Below are positions 1 to 9,927 of a DNA stretch of 64,000 nucleotides, piece after piece. Source of the stretch: Aplectana chamaeleonis. Taxonomy: Eukaryota > Nematoda > Chromadorea > Rhabditida > Cosmocercidae. How positions within the stretch are numbered: the first letter of the stretch is position 1; each line of letters starts with the position of its first letter. The translations under genes and the position numbers were made by a program. The stretch lies in the NCBI GenBank assembly GCA_029168955.1, contig JAPDOI010001341.1, positions 128,733 through 192,732 on the forward strand. The letters run 5' to 3'. The notes below the pieces were generated by a model that was not told the DNA's origin, ran no database searches, and was given only the letters and a program-made list of their open reading frames with translations.

Positions 1-245
1 CCCCATGAGGAAAATTTGTTAGTAAGACGGTAAGTTATTAAAAAAGATAAAACATTTTTCAATACAAAACAATTGAACAATTACCAACAACAGAACTACT
101 ACTATTGCAATAATTAATGTTTCCTGTCGAATATTTTCATAAACCTATGAAGGATTAGTTAATCTGTGTTTGATTGTTCTGATGTGGAAATCAGAACTAT
201 TTTGTGTTGTGGAACAATGTTAGGATTCATGTGATTCGTAGGGAG

Positions 246-1122
246 TAGAAAACCCGAGTTTTACCCTCCTAGAATGCCGCTATCCCTCAAAATAAAATCG
301 GCTTGCCGTGCGATACGGTAATTGTACGCAGCCACACAGCGCACACGGGAATGGACGCGCACACAATGTTAATAAAAAATGTAATTTATTACAGAACGGA
401 AAGGAGAAAATGATTGAAACTGGAGGAATGGGAAGACGGTAAAGGTAGTCTATTCTGGATGTACCCACTTTAGAAATTTAATGTAAATAAACAAAGTTAG
501 AGCGGGTGTAATTATTTAGCCGTGATAAGGTTCATTCAAACGAGTCTAGTTGATCAAAACTAGCATTAAACTGAGTGCAAAGGACATTGTGAGAAAGAGG
601 AGAATCTGGCAAACATTTTAGCATAAATGGGACCGGTTTTTAATGTGGTTTAAGGACCTTAAATCTCGTCCCGGTTTTACCACGAAAACCGGGACAAAAC
701 CGGGACGAGTTTTAAGGTCCTTAAATCACATTGAATATCAAACCTATTGCTATTAAAATGTTTGCCAAATTCTCCTCTTTCTCGCAATGCTCTTAGTTCT
801 CATGTTTATGGGTGTTTTTAATCAACTAGGATCATTTGAATGAACCTTATCACGTTCAAAAATTCACTCCGCTCCAACATAGTTTGTTTACATTAAATTT
901 CTATACTGGATACATTGAAAGAATCCTATTTCTGCCTGCTTCCTTTACTCCAGTTTCAATCATTTTCTCCGCCCCGTTCCGTAAAAAATACATTTTTTAA
1001 TTAATATTGCGTGCGCGTCCACTCCAGTGCGCGTTGTGTAGCTGCGAACAAACATCAGATCGCACGGCTAGCCTAGTCTATGAGAGATTGCGGCATTCAA
1101 GGTGGATAAAACTCGGGTTCTT
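246..1122. repeat. Large fold-back (inverted repeat), about 0.88 kb
   Basis: The left arm (about 250-680) and the right arm (about 690-1120) are inverted, diverged copies of each other. Visible paired blocks are the outer AACCCGAGTTTTA stretch (251 and about 1107), the block with the GCGCACAC core (about 330-360 and 1005-1040), the GAAACTGGAG/CTCCAGTTTC block, the GAGAAAGAGGAGAAT/ATTCTCCTCTTTCTC block, and the inner arms around a CCCGGTTTT centre (660-710). No coding capacity is apparent; the short ORFs here lie in the arms. It has the form of a non-autonomous fold-back DNA transposon, but I could not define a target duplication. Confidence 0.7.
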
Positions 1123-1324
1123 ATGCTCAGGGTACTTCTCAATGAGGAGGAAACGGTCATTCGCTTCTTTCATAGTAACTTGCAGTCTTCAATTTTTTTA
1201 GTTGGCTTTCTTCATTAGTCACATTCTCATGAATAAAAATCCATTGACTAGTTGTGATGCTAACTGTGCTATCTGTACTGTTGAACTGTCGAAATAAAGC
1301 CTAGCCTGCTCGGATGAGTCCGGG

Positions 1325-1440
1325 CGAAGTAAGCAGCGGAGCGGTCGGTCATGGCAAAGTATAACAGTGATAAGAAGATTTTGACATGATAAGCCCGATA
1401 AGCCTTGCTTCGACCGGCTCAAAATGAGCGACCTAGGCTA
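1325..1440 (+). repeat. Dispersed repeat, copy 1 (second copy near 10.8 kb)
   Basis: This stretch shares a series of blocks with 10745-10868 in the same order: AAGCAGCG, GCGGTCGGTCATGGC, GACATGATAAGC, TTCGACC and CTCAAAATGAG. It is a diverged copy of the same unknown dispersed sequence. No protein or RNA function was recognised. Confidence 0.5.
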
Positions 1441-2825
1441 TACATCAGTTCGCTAATCTTTTTTTAAACTTGAATGATAGTTTTCCTGGGCGCTGTCTTA
1501 GTATCTTTGCCTCGAATCGGTAGTCACCCGCGTAATCAATGAACGTGACACCACATCAATCCTGACTTGCTACAAGATAACAGAGTAGTGTTTAATCCTT
1601 CATCGAAACAAACTTTGACAGCAACTACGGATTATTGCGAGCACAACCTGCCTCTTTATCAATAATTTGAATTCTTTTCGTGTTCGACTCAAAAAGAAGG
1701 GAAGAAGATATGACTAATTAGAAGAATAGTGCGTACTATTTTTTTTCCTGAAGTTCGACAGAACATGCACTTCGTTCTTTTTTTTGGTGTTCGGTTTAGG
1801 CACCCCCCTTTGCCCTCTCTGCAACGTCTAATATGCACCCCCCCCCAAGGTTACCCGGGACGCGTGCCCAGCCCTGGCTGGGATCATGCAAGTCGCGTCG
1901 GCTTGTGACGCGGTCAATTTTCGCTTGTTGTGAAATAGATCGCTGACCTCAATGTCTCCCATTCCATTGTTCATCTATTTTAGTTATTTCATCTCAAAAC
2001 CGAAGTGTTCGAATTAGTGTTCCAAAAAGGAGATCTAACCTACCACTCTGCGGTTGAGTAAAGCACCAAACGAGGGTTGGGAGCGGGGATTGAAGGCTGG
2101 GTTGGTGATACTCTTCGGCATATCATCACTGTATCGAATGGCATGTGATTGTACAGTAAACAGCCGTCCTACTACGGAATTCAGAAAAACGTTTCTGGAT
2201 ATAAACGTTGTACACAGTTTTTTTCTCACATTTTTCTTTCTCAGTTTTTTTCTCTTCTCTCTTCGTAATCTGCCATAGACACAAAGACTGTTCGCCGCAT
2301 TTGTGGACACGTGAAGACTTACAGTGTAGCCCATCAAAAGTTGCGCATCTACTTAACAATGAGAGAGAGTTGGTCGGAAATTAATGTGCATGAAACTCGT
2401 TGCTTCATAACCGCTCCCGCCGAACCAGTGGCGAGCGTGTTGCTTGAGAATTTTAGCAAATTGATCTTCTGCCTACCTCGTCTCATTGATGAGCAAATGT
2501 ACAAAATGTGGTGGGCTGCTCTATAGACTATACCGACAAAGGGAGTACGTCTGCGTCAAGTGTGCACACATACAAAACTGATCCAAAGTGCGGTGAATGC
2601 CGTAGTTTGTTAAGTCTCTGAGCGCGTTTCTAGGATATCATTACACGTATGTCAGATAGTGCAGAAAACCACTTGCGAAGATGTTCAGACACCCTCTCTG
2701 AAATAATATCCACTTTGCACGGTATCCTATTTGACCACTTTCTACGATGCAATGCATGCTCCACGTAAAGTGCTTGTTACTCTCTACACTGCGCACGCTC
2801 TACATAAAGCGCTACTGACTTCTTA

Positions 2826-3431
2826 AGGCTCATTCATAGCAGGTCGCTTCGACTAATCGCGTCGCTTCCATGATGGAAGCGGCTCGTCTAGTCGACGTGA
2901 CTAGTCCGCATTCTTTCGTCACAACCCTGCGTATGTGGCGCAAAATTGCAGACGTCACAGTTCTAACGCATGAGATACGGCATGTGAAAAGGAAAAACTA
3001 GTATTTCTACTACATTTACGATGAGAGAGATGAGAAAATGTAATGAAACTACCGAAAAATCACATTTCATGCCGGCTTCGAGCAACTAGAAACTTTAGCT
3101 TTAGTTTTATGTTGCTGTTCATGCAAATTCCACCCCATCGTCTCTTAGAACCATTTTTTTGTTTGAAAACTGTGCAAAACTCTTTTATCTAGAAGGTAAG
3201 GGCAACAATGTCAAAAAATTAAGTAGGAATGCATAGAAAAAAAGCATATTTTTAATTCTCGCGACTTGGTCCGCAATTGTCCGTATATTTCACGCGAAAC
3301 TGCGTCCGCCCGAGCGATTTGAAATCGCTGGACAAAGCGATTTCAAGTTGCGGCACGGAGCAATTTAAGATCGCGGCAGTATCGATGGTCGCTTCGACTT
3401 CAACTCGAAGCGACCAGCTATAAACGGGGCT
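2826..3431. mobile_element. MITE with TTA flanks (PIF/Harbinger-like)
   Basis: The termini are inverted and similar: one end reads AGGCTCATTCATAGCAGGTC and the other, reverse complemented, reads AAGCCCCGTTTATAGCTGGT. Both are followed by CGCTTCGA-rich sequence, and the right end contains its own hairpin of GGTCGCTTCGA. TTA lies on both sides (2823-2825 and 3432-3434), which fits the 3-bp TWA target preference of PIF/Harbinger elements. It interrupts R1 copy 1 between blocks that are adjacent in copy 2. No transposase is present. The superfamily call is inferred from the flanks only. Confidence 0.55.
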
Positions 3432-3464
3432 TTACAACGCGACGCACACCCTCATGGAGCGATA

Positions 3465-3715
3465 ACCATTTTTTTCACGACGTCCTGACGTCGTCATCTG
3501 AAGCCCTACCTACTTTCCATGACGTCCTGCTGACTTCATCCGAAGCCCTACCTACTTTCCATGACATCATCTGGAGGCCTACTCATTTTCCACGAAATCC
3601 TGACCACGTCATTTGAAGCCCCACCATCTTTCCATGACATCATGATGACGTCATACTGAGCCCAACCCACTTTTCACGACGTCCTTCTGTCGTCATTTGA
3701 AAGTATTTTATTTCT
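3465..3715 (+). repeat. Degenerate tandem array, about 45-base unit (R1)
   Basis: Five to six imperfect units repeat the order CACGACGTCCTGACGTCAT, then TGAAGCCC, then TACCTACTTTCC. The same array occurs in R1 copy 2 at about 25735-25926, where the mariner remnant interrupts it. The units carry palindromic GACGTC cores. Confidence 0.65.
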
Positions 3716-4949
3716 CCCGGGACCTCTGGTGATTTATAGATTTTCGTAGTTGTGAGGTGCCGTTTTTAAAAATTTTAACGAAGTACAAAAATAACGTGTT
3801 AAAACATCAGCGTTTTTTTTCGGAAATTAACGATTAACGCTCACGAAAGTAAAATTTTCTTTAACGCACACCAGGGCTGTGCGTACCTGAATTTTGTAAT
3901 TTCGTAAATCGTAAATCGTAATTTTTGAAATTCCTCGTAATTCGTAAATCGTAACTGATAATGAGTAATAAGCTCACACATGACCCAAACCTCATTCGAT
4001 GTGGAAACACCGTAGCATTTCAGTGATGAGGTGTTTCCATATCGAAGGTTGGAGGTTGGGTTTCAAAGTGACGTTTTTTGAGCAGCACTTGAATAAATAT
4101 TCAGTACACATACGTGGAATAGGAGCGACCTTAATAGACGAAATGGAAACTCTAAGTTTATTTAAGTATAACACCTGTGCCAGGTTTCGCTTAACTTCTG
4201 AATACCAAAGCATGGGGAATCATCATTCTACCAAACACAGTTTAGTTGAAGCCAAGGAGGGCAACACTGTAATGAAAAAAATTAACGGTTGGATAGTTCT
4301 AGCCTTAACCTTTTAAGGAAGGATGCTTGGATAAGGTGGCCATCCCAAAGGGGATATACATTAACAAAACCTCTTTTTGACGCAGAGAATGAGTCTGCCC
4401 TCTATATTTGTAAGCGTTGCTCTGAACGGAGTTATAAGCGTTTCGCCACATAAGCGTATGCTTGTTGGGATGGAGACGGCGGTCTGAGTGGTGAAGGTTG
4501 ATTAGGATTCTGAAATGAAAACTGGTGAGGGCTCCCTCAAGATCTGTGCTTTCAAAAATTTGGTTCTTCATCTTCTTTTCTTTTGCGTTCAGAATTTGCT
4601 CCTCATTATCAAAACATTTGAGAGACTCTGCAGCCATAATTTTTTAGAAAAATTTCAAACCAAGTTTTGAAACTACCACCTCTCCTCTCGTAGCCTCTGG
4701 AGATAGACATCAAAGGTTATTTTGGGATTCCCCGTAGAAATTTTCGTCGAATAATGTTTTCAGGTTAAAAAAAGAATTTTCCGATTTTCCGGCAGATTTG
4801 AATTCACGAAGTTCCATTTTTTGTTTGTATCTTTTTAACCGCTCAAGATGGATGCGTGGGGAAGGCTGTTTTTGAAATCTCCGCAAAATTCTGCAATGAA
4901 GTGTATATTGGGTTCCAAACTTTATTTGCTCCATGAGCCAGCCAGGTCC

Positions 4950-5434
4950 TTAAAGGCACAGTCCAAGCTCGGGCACGAAATTTGATATTTCCACGTAGTT
5001 GTGAAGGAGACCCACCCTGTATAGCACCTGCCAAGTGCGAGCTGTCAATTCCTTCGAACAAGCGATAGATAGGTGGAAGCCACCCTGGGGCGCCCACATC
5101 CGGAAGCCACTTTGGCACGCCCCTTTTACGATCTTTCGAGCTCAACAGTGGCGATATGAGCGACGATTTCCGATCAATAGCCCCGTTCTTCCCTTCATTC
5201 TCAGCCTCTCTATCCATTCAGGTCGGCTCGCATGCATCGGTTGCAAATGACGGAAGTTACAAGCCACGAACAACTCATCCACCATGCTTCCGTAGCTCAA
5301 TTTTTGAGGGGCCGTAACTCCGTTCGTAGAGGGTCTTGTACGATTTCAGAGACATTATTGGAATCAGCGTAGGACCGTTTTCAATATAACCAGAAAAACA
5401 GAAAACCAATTTCAAGGTTGGACTGTGCCTTTAA
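4950..5434. mobile_element. TTAA-type fold-back element T1
   Basis: It is bounded by TTAA at 4950-4953 and 5431-5434. The left terminus is AAAGGCACAGTCCAAGC and the right, reverse complemented, is AAAGGCACAGTCCAACC. The interior (about 5150-5400) matches the interiors of T2 (9235) and T5 (16772), so those three share a core while their termini differ. It lies inside the hAT-like element and touches the non-LTR fragment that follows. Confidence 0.75.
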
Positions 5435-5436
5435 AG

Positions 5437-6553
5437 CCGAGCCCCATATTTACTCTCTATTTACATCGGAATGGAATTGCTGTCCGCAGTTGCAGACGAC
5501 CACTTTCTCCTTCTTCTTTGCAGACGCGAGGAGAGTAATTGCTATAGGTACAGAAACTGGGCGACCAGCTTCGGATTCGTCCAAAGGTCTATTTTAGTCA
5601 GTGTTGTGGGGTTTTTTGGACAGTTGAATAAGTGTAGGGTATTGTGGCCGGGGCCACCACAGTCCGGGCAAACGTCGGGAGTGCTACTGTCGATCCTGTT
5701 CACGCAGGACTTCAGGAACGTTGAGTGCCCACAGCGCAAGGAGGCTAGAGTGCATCTGGCACGTCTACTAAGCTGAGACTCACTCAGAAGCTTGAGAAAA
5801 ATCCCAGAATAGTATAAACTGCCGCTCTTTCCAGATACCCTCGAACGAACTGGATGTGCTCCTCGCGCAACAGACGGAGGCGTTTTTCTGTTAATCGTGC
5901 CATCTCTGCAGGTTGACTTTATCTGGAGCATCGGCAAGAGGTTTTCTGATGCCTCTTTCTCTTACAGGCTCATGTACTCTCCAAGATGGGTGGTTGGGCT
6001 GCTTGACGATGTTAATATACAGCTGCTGGACCTTGAGCTGACAGTGCTCCTTTACTGGTAGCACCTGTGTCTCGGCTTGTAAATGCTCGATCGGTGAACT
6101 CGTAGCACACCCGGTGGTGATCCGAAGAGCAGCGTTTTGTACACGCTGCATCTTAGTCCAGGATGAGTCCGACACTAAGTGCTGCCAAACCGGTGCCGCA
6201 TACCCCAGGGCGGGCTGCAGTATAGTTTTATACGTAGTCAGAATAGTTTCCTTACTGCTGCCCCATGATGTACCTCCCAGCGCCTTTAGCACATTGAGCT
6301 TAGCTTTTACAATTGCTTGCTTTTGCTCGGGGTTCTTGTGAAACGTCAGCGACGGATCCAGTATAAGGCCGAGCAGTTTGACGAAGTGAGCAGCAGGCAG
6401 GCGATTTCCATCCCAGCTGACATCGGGATGGGCGCTGTGCTCTTTGGGGTCCGTTGTGAAAACTGATACTGAAGACTTGGCGAAAGAGACCCTGAGCATC
6501 TTGTTATCAAAATAGCTTTTCAAATCAATCAGGTACTCTTCGATCTTGCTTTA
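5437..6553 (-). pseudogene. Non-LTR retrotransposon fragment (jockey/I-type), 3' part of ORF2
   Basis: Two minus-strand reading frames (6523-5891 and 5937-5542, with about 30 more bases open to 6553) together match the C-terminal part of a jockey/I-type reverse-transcriptase polyprotein. The upstream frame has the post-catalytic region with KLLGLILDPSLTF, then SWGSSKETILTTYKTILQP, then the YAAPVW and RVQNAALRITTGC blocks. The downstream frame has a RCTLASLRCG block, then a Cys/His motif of the form CPDCGxxxHxLHLFNCPxxPT, typical of this family's C terminus. The two parts are joined by a frameshift near 5910. Endonuclease and catalytic RT regions are absent, so the copy is 5'-truncated at about 6553. 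It is a dead copy; the precise clade is not certain. Confidence 0.8.
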
Positions 6554-7662
6554 GAAGTTTACAGAGAGCTGAAAGATAGTGGTGCTGGGACGAATATCTA
6601 TCATGTCAGGACCTCGCGGTCACAGCATGATTCTGTTTGCAGTACGGACCGAAATTTTGGTCCGATATAGACTGCAGCTCCACCAAAGGTTTGCGTCTCT
6701 GGTGTTCATCATGTGTCAAGAGCATACCGTGGAAGTAAATAGCTGTGAAGCTACCGACCTGGCTCGGCTTGGGGCAAGGAAAGGTTGGAACCAAACAATA
6801 AGTTTGGGTCCGTCAGAGTGAGAAGGGGAGCGATTGGTCATACCTGAAGCTCGTTATCGACAATTTTAGTTCTCCATGACTGACCTACTGCTGACCGGGC
6901 ATGCAAGGGTACGGGCTCACCCAAAATTGAAATTTTGAAGAGTAATCAAATATTAGGAGTGTGTTGAATTTAAAAAAGGTTGAAGTTGTGTTGTATTGAA
7001 AGTGTTAAATTTATATTTGTACTATACCGCAGATTTGCATTGCTCGTTTAACCGCGTTTTTACGTTTTATTTTATTCGGGGCCGAGAATAGCCTAAGTTG
7101 TGCTCTCAAGCGCATTTTCACGGTTTGTTACGATTTGTTACGAATCGTTACGATTTTGGTCCCAAATTTCGTAAATCGTAAATCGAAAAAAAATTGCCAA
7201 AAACGCCCGTAATTCGTAAATCGTAAACCGTAATTCGTAATTACGCACAGCCCTGACGCGCACCCCTGATCGATACCATCGTTAACCGCGTGCCTTCCTC
7301 GGACACTTTGAATGCCCCATCCGTCGAGCGTCATGCGCCAGCGTTTCAGCGCTGGCGCATGACGCTCCGACGCCTTGACGCTTTGCCGCTGGTCGTCTGC
7401 TATGGATGGATCCTAATGGCTATCAAGGGTCATCAGCTGTCTCGAACCCGAGACAGAATCGATTCCCACTGGCTGGCGACCCCGAATTTTTTTTGATTGC
7501 TCATGTAAACCTCTACGAAATCTTATATTTATCTTTAATCTATTTATTTTGAATGAAGATTTTGGATTACTTGTTGTAGTCTTGGTCTTCCCTTGAATTT
7601 TCTTACCCCAGTTACTTTTTGAATAATTTGCACATTTTTTATATATTTTCGCTCTGTTACGT

Positions 7663-9927
7663 GTGCAGAAGATCCAACGGAAATTTATTACATCCAATTT
7701 TCGGAATTTTCGAAGGTATACGGTAGTTGCATCAATTTGTTACAATCATTCGCAAAAGTTTCCGATGATGAAATTGATGCTCTCATCCTCGACCAGATGG
7801 AAGTATACAATGCGTCGACCGATTCGCTCCATGTTCCAGGAGGAGGAAGTTTTTAAGAGGGTTGTGGAGTGGCTGGAATAACTGGAGCGCTAGGAAGCCG
7901 TTCAGAAGGCAGAATCTTGAAGAATGTGAACTTCCCACCCCAATGCGAAAAGAACTTCTGCATTGGTCGTGGATTCCCTACATCACAAGATAAGGGATCG
8001 CGAACGCCAACTATTCTAGAGAGAATTTCTGCTCTTTCGGAAGGCCGTCATCCTGATGCGGAAATACTCCACAGTCGTGATGACGAATCCCAGAATGATC
8101 TGCTTCCGACAAAATATCAATTTGCTGCCAACGTTGTCGAAAAGCTGACTTTGGCAGTTAAGATCGAGCATGTGTTTTCAATCAAACAACTTGGGAATCG
8201 CGACTTGAGGCATCTTGACGCGTACCTGAAGGATGAGTTGTACTCGATTCTCAGAGAACTCATGACGAACGAAGTTGTCGTACCTATGCCCAATCAAATT
8301 CGCGATGGCTTGGATAATGACTTTACAATCTTCACAGTCACACAGGCGATGAAGGCTCTCAACAACCATTGTAAGGCAATGACTTCACTGCGCATTGAAG
8401 TGTCGCAAACACCATGGGACGATACCAATACTATGCCAAAATGGATATTCGATGCAACTACACGGATTTCGAGTATCAACTGCCAGAGGAGCCTAATTGA
8501 TCGCAGGCTGATCCCAAGAATCTTTGAGAAGCCGCAAGATCTCACGAAGCCTGCGAATAGCCTGGTCCATTTTGGTGTATCACCACTCAAGATCGATTCT
8601 CTATACACCGACGCAGACACCACTCTGATGTACGCCAAGGAGATTATTTCCAAGCTCCAAGCAGCTATCCGCAATAGATCCGACACCTGTGACGAAGGTG
8701 CCTGAGACCATGATCGCCGTCATCCTTCCGAAGGCAGCGATTCGTACAGAACTCGCGAAATTTTCAGCGGTCCACGACAGAGTTCTCGCAACCATTCGTT
8801 TTCCTCATCTCGCCACCGTTCCAGATATCGCTCATGCCACCAATGTGGTTCCTCTCCGCGTCGTCGATCCGCCTCCCGCCAACGCCTTCGATTCAGATCT
8901 CCCTCGCATCACAGGTCTAGCTCACGTTCATTCCATTCTTCTCGCTGGCCCCAGGCCGGACAGCAGTCCAGAAATGCGATTCTCTCGTCGAACCCTCCCT
9001 CAAACTACAGAGGTTGCATTTTCTGTGGAAGTCGCCTACATTACACCGCCGAGTGCCGTAAAACCCTCAAGCTCTCCGGGAGAGGTAACTTCATCGCCAA
9101 AGGAGGAAGTTGTATAAGATGTCTGAGTCGTCATGATTGTGGAGAATGCAAACGCCGCAGCTGGTGCCTATACTTCCACGCCTACTCGCACCACCAGGCA
9201 CTATGGACCGAATGCGATGTTGTGGGCAACGACATTAAAGGCAGTGTCCACGATAAAAACTATGTCTGATTTTTTGGTGGAGATCGGCAACTGCGGGGCC
9301 TAGCGCAACCCTAACGTTGAAAAAACTAAGAAAAACGAGCTTGGAACGGTCCCCAACGGCCCCAAAGTTGGACACCCGTCAGCTCGTCACACCCCAGATG
9401 CACTTTCCACGCCCACCGACGTGAACAAATGAATGCTCGAGATTGTGAGATGAGCGATGGTTTCTAATCAATAGCCCCGTTCTTCCCTTCATTCTCAACT
9501 TCTATCTTTACTCAGGTTTGCTCGCATACATCGGCTGCAGAATACGGAAGTTACAAGTCTCGGACAACTCGTCGACCATGCCTTCCTAGCTCAATTTTCG
9601 AGGGACCATAACTCCGTTCCTAGAAGGTCTTGTACGATTCCAAAAACATCATTGGAATAAGCATGGGACCGTCTTCAAGATAGGCGGAAAAGCAGAAAAA
9701 CGATTCTTATCGTGAACACCGCCTTTAAGGAGCCATTGAAGGAGCTTTACCTGGATATCGGTGAGATGGCAGAAGACGCCTACGCCTCACACAACAACTT
9801 TTGAATAGTCGCTGGTGTCGCGGCATTCCGGGCGGCGGCAGAAGATTGCTGGGCATTGACTTCGACTCGGAATGATGACACAGGTGCTGGCACATTGACT
9901 CCAGCTACAACTGAAAAAACCGACCAC
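7663..9927 (+). pseudogene. BEL/Pao-like gag region, broken
   Basis: One reading frame can be followed from about 7663 to 9927, with stops at 7854 (TAA), 8703 (TGA) and 9802 (TGA) and an inserted TTAA element at 9235-9728. The longest uninterrupted part is 7857-8702. Downstream of the stop at 8703 comes an Arg/Ser-rich linker (about 8740-8970), then a zinc knuckle CIFCGSRLHYTAEC (9015-9056), which fits C-x2-C-x4-H-x4-C. A second Cys/His-rich stretch follows (CIRCLSRHDCGEC, about 9114-9152). A basic linker plus knuckles is characteristic of retrotransposon Gag. The BEL/Pao assignment is weaker and rests on the general layout; protease, RT and LTRs were not found. A possible splice acceptor (TGTGTGCAG) precedes 7669. 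I read it as a decayed copy. Confidence 0.6.
9235..9728. mobile_element. TTAA-type fold-back element T2, inserted in the gag frame
   Basis: It is bounded by TTAA at 9235-9238 and 9725-9728. Left terminus AAAGGCAGTGTCCACGAT; right terminus, reverse complemented, AAAGGCGGTGTTCACGAT. The interior (about 9420-9690) matches T1 and T5. If the element and one TTAA are ignored, the gag frame upstream continues in phase for about 25 codons to a TGA at 9802. That supports a 4-base TTAA target duplication. Confidence 0.85.

Larger units (their letters stand above)
1960..3871 (+). repeat. Composite dispersed repeat R1, copy 1 (interrupted)
   Basis: This region resembles 25455-27010 in the same order. 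Shared parts are a block with ATTCGAATTAGTGTTCCA-like sequence followed by a CAAACGAGGG block, a GCGCTACTGACTT block, an array of about 45-base degenerate units built on CACGACGTCCTGACGTCAT and AAGCCCTACC, and a tail with ACCTCTGGTGATTTATAGAT and TAACGCACACC. Copy 1 is interrupted by extra sequence (about 2110-2690), by a MITE (2826-3431), and at its right end by the hAT-like element starting at 3872. No credible coding region was seen in it. Confidence 0.55.
3872..7255. mobile_element. hAT-like non-autonomous DNA transposon, 3.4 kb
   Basis: The left end starts CAGGGCTGTGCGTA and the right end finishes TACGCACAGCCCTG, a 14-base inverted terminal match. The flanks are ACGCACAC (3864-3871) and ACGCGCAC (7256-7263), an 8-base duplication with one mismatch, which is the hAT signature along with a CAGGG start. 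Both ends carry clusters of the subterminal motif CGTAAATCGTAA or its variants (3903-3955 and 7130-7240), as hAT transposase-binding regions do. No hAT transposase was recognised inside. The body holds a TTAA-type element and a truncated non-LTR retrotransposon, so it is partly a patchwork of later insertions. R1 copy 2 shows an uninterrupted TAACGCACACC at the matching place. Confidence 0.75.

Noticed and set aside
1305..1345. CGGATGAGTCCGGGCGAAG resembles a hammerhead ribozyme core
   Set aside because: The CTGATGA...GAAA core and the required helices are incomplete, and the second copy of the repeat near 10.75 kb does not keep them.
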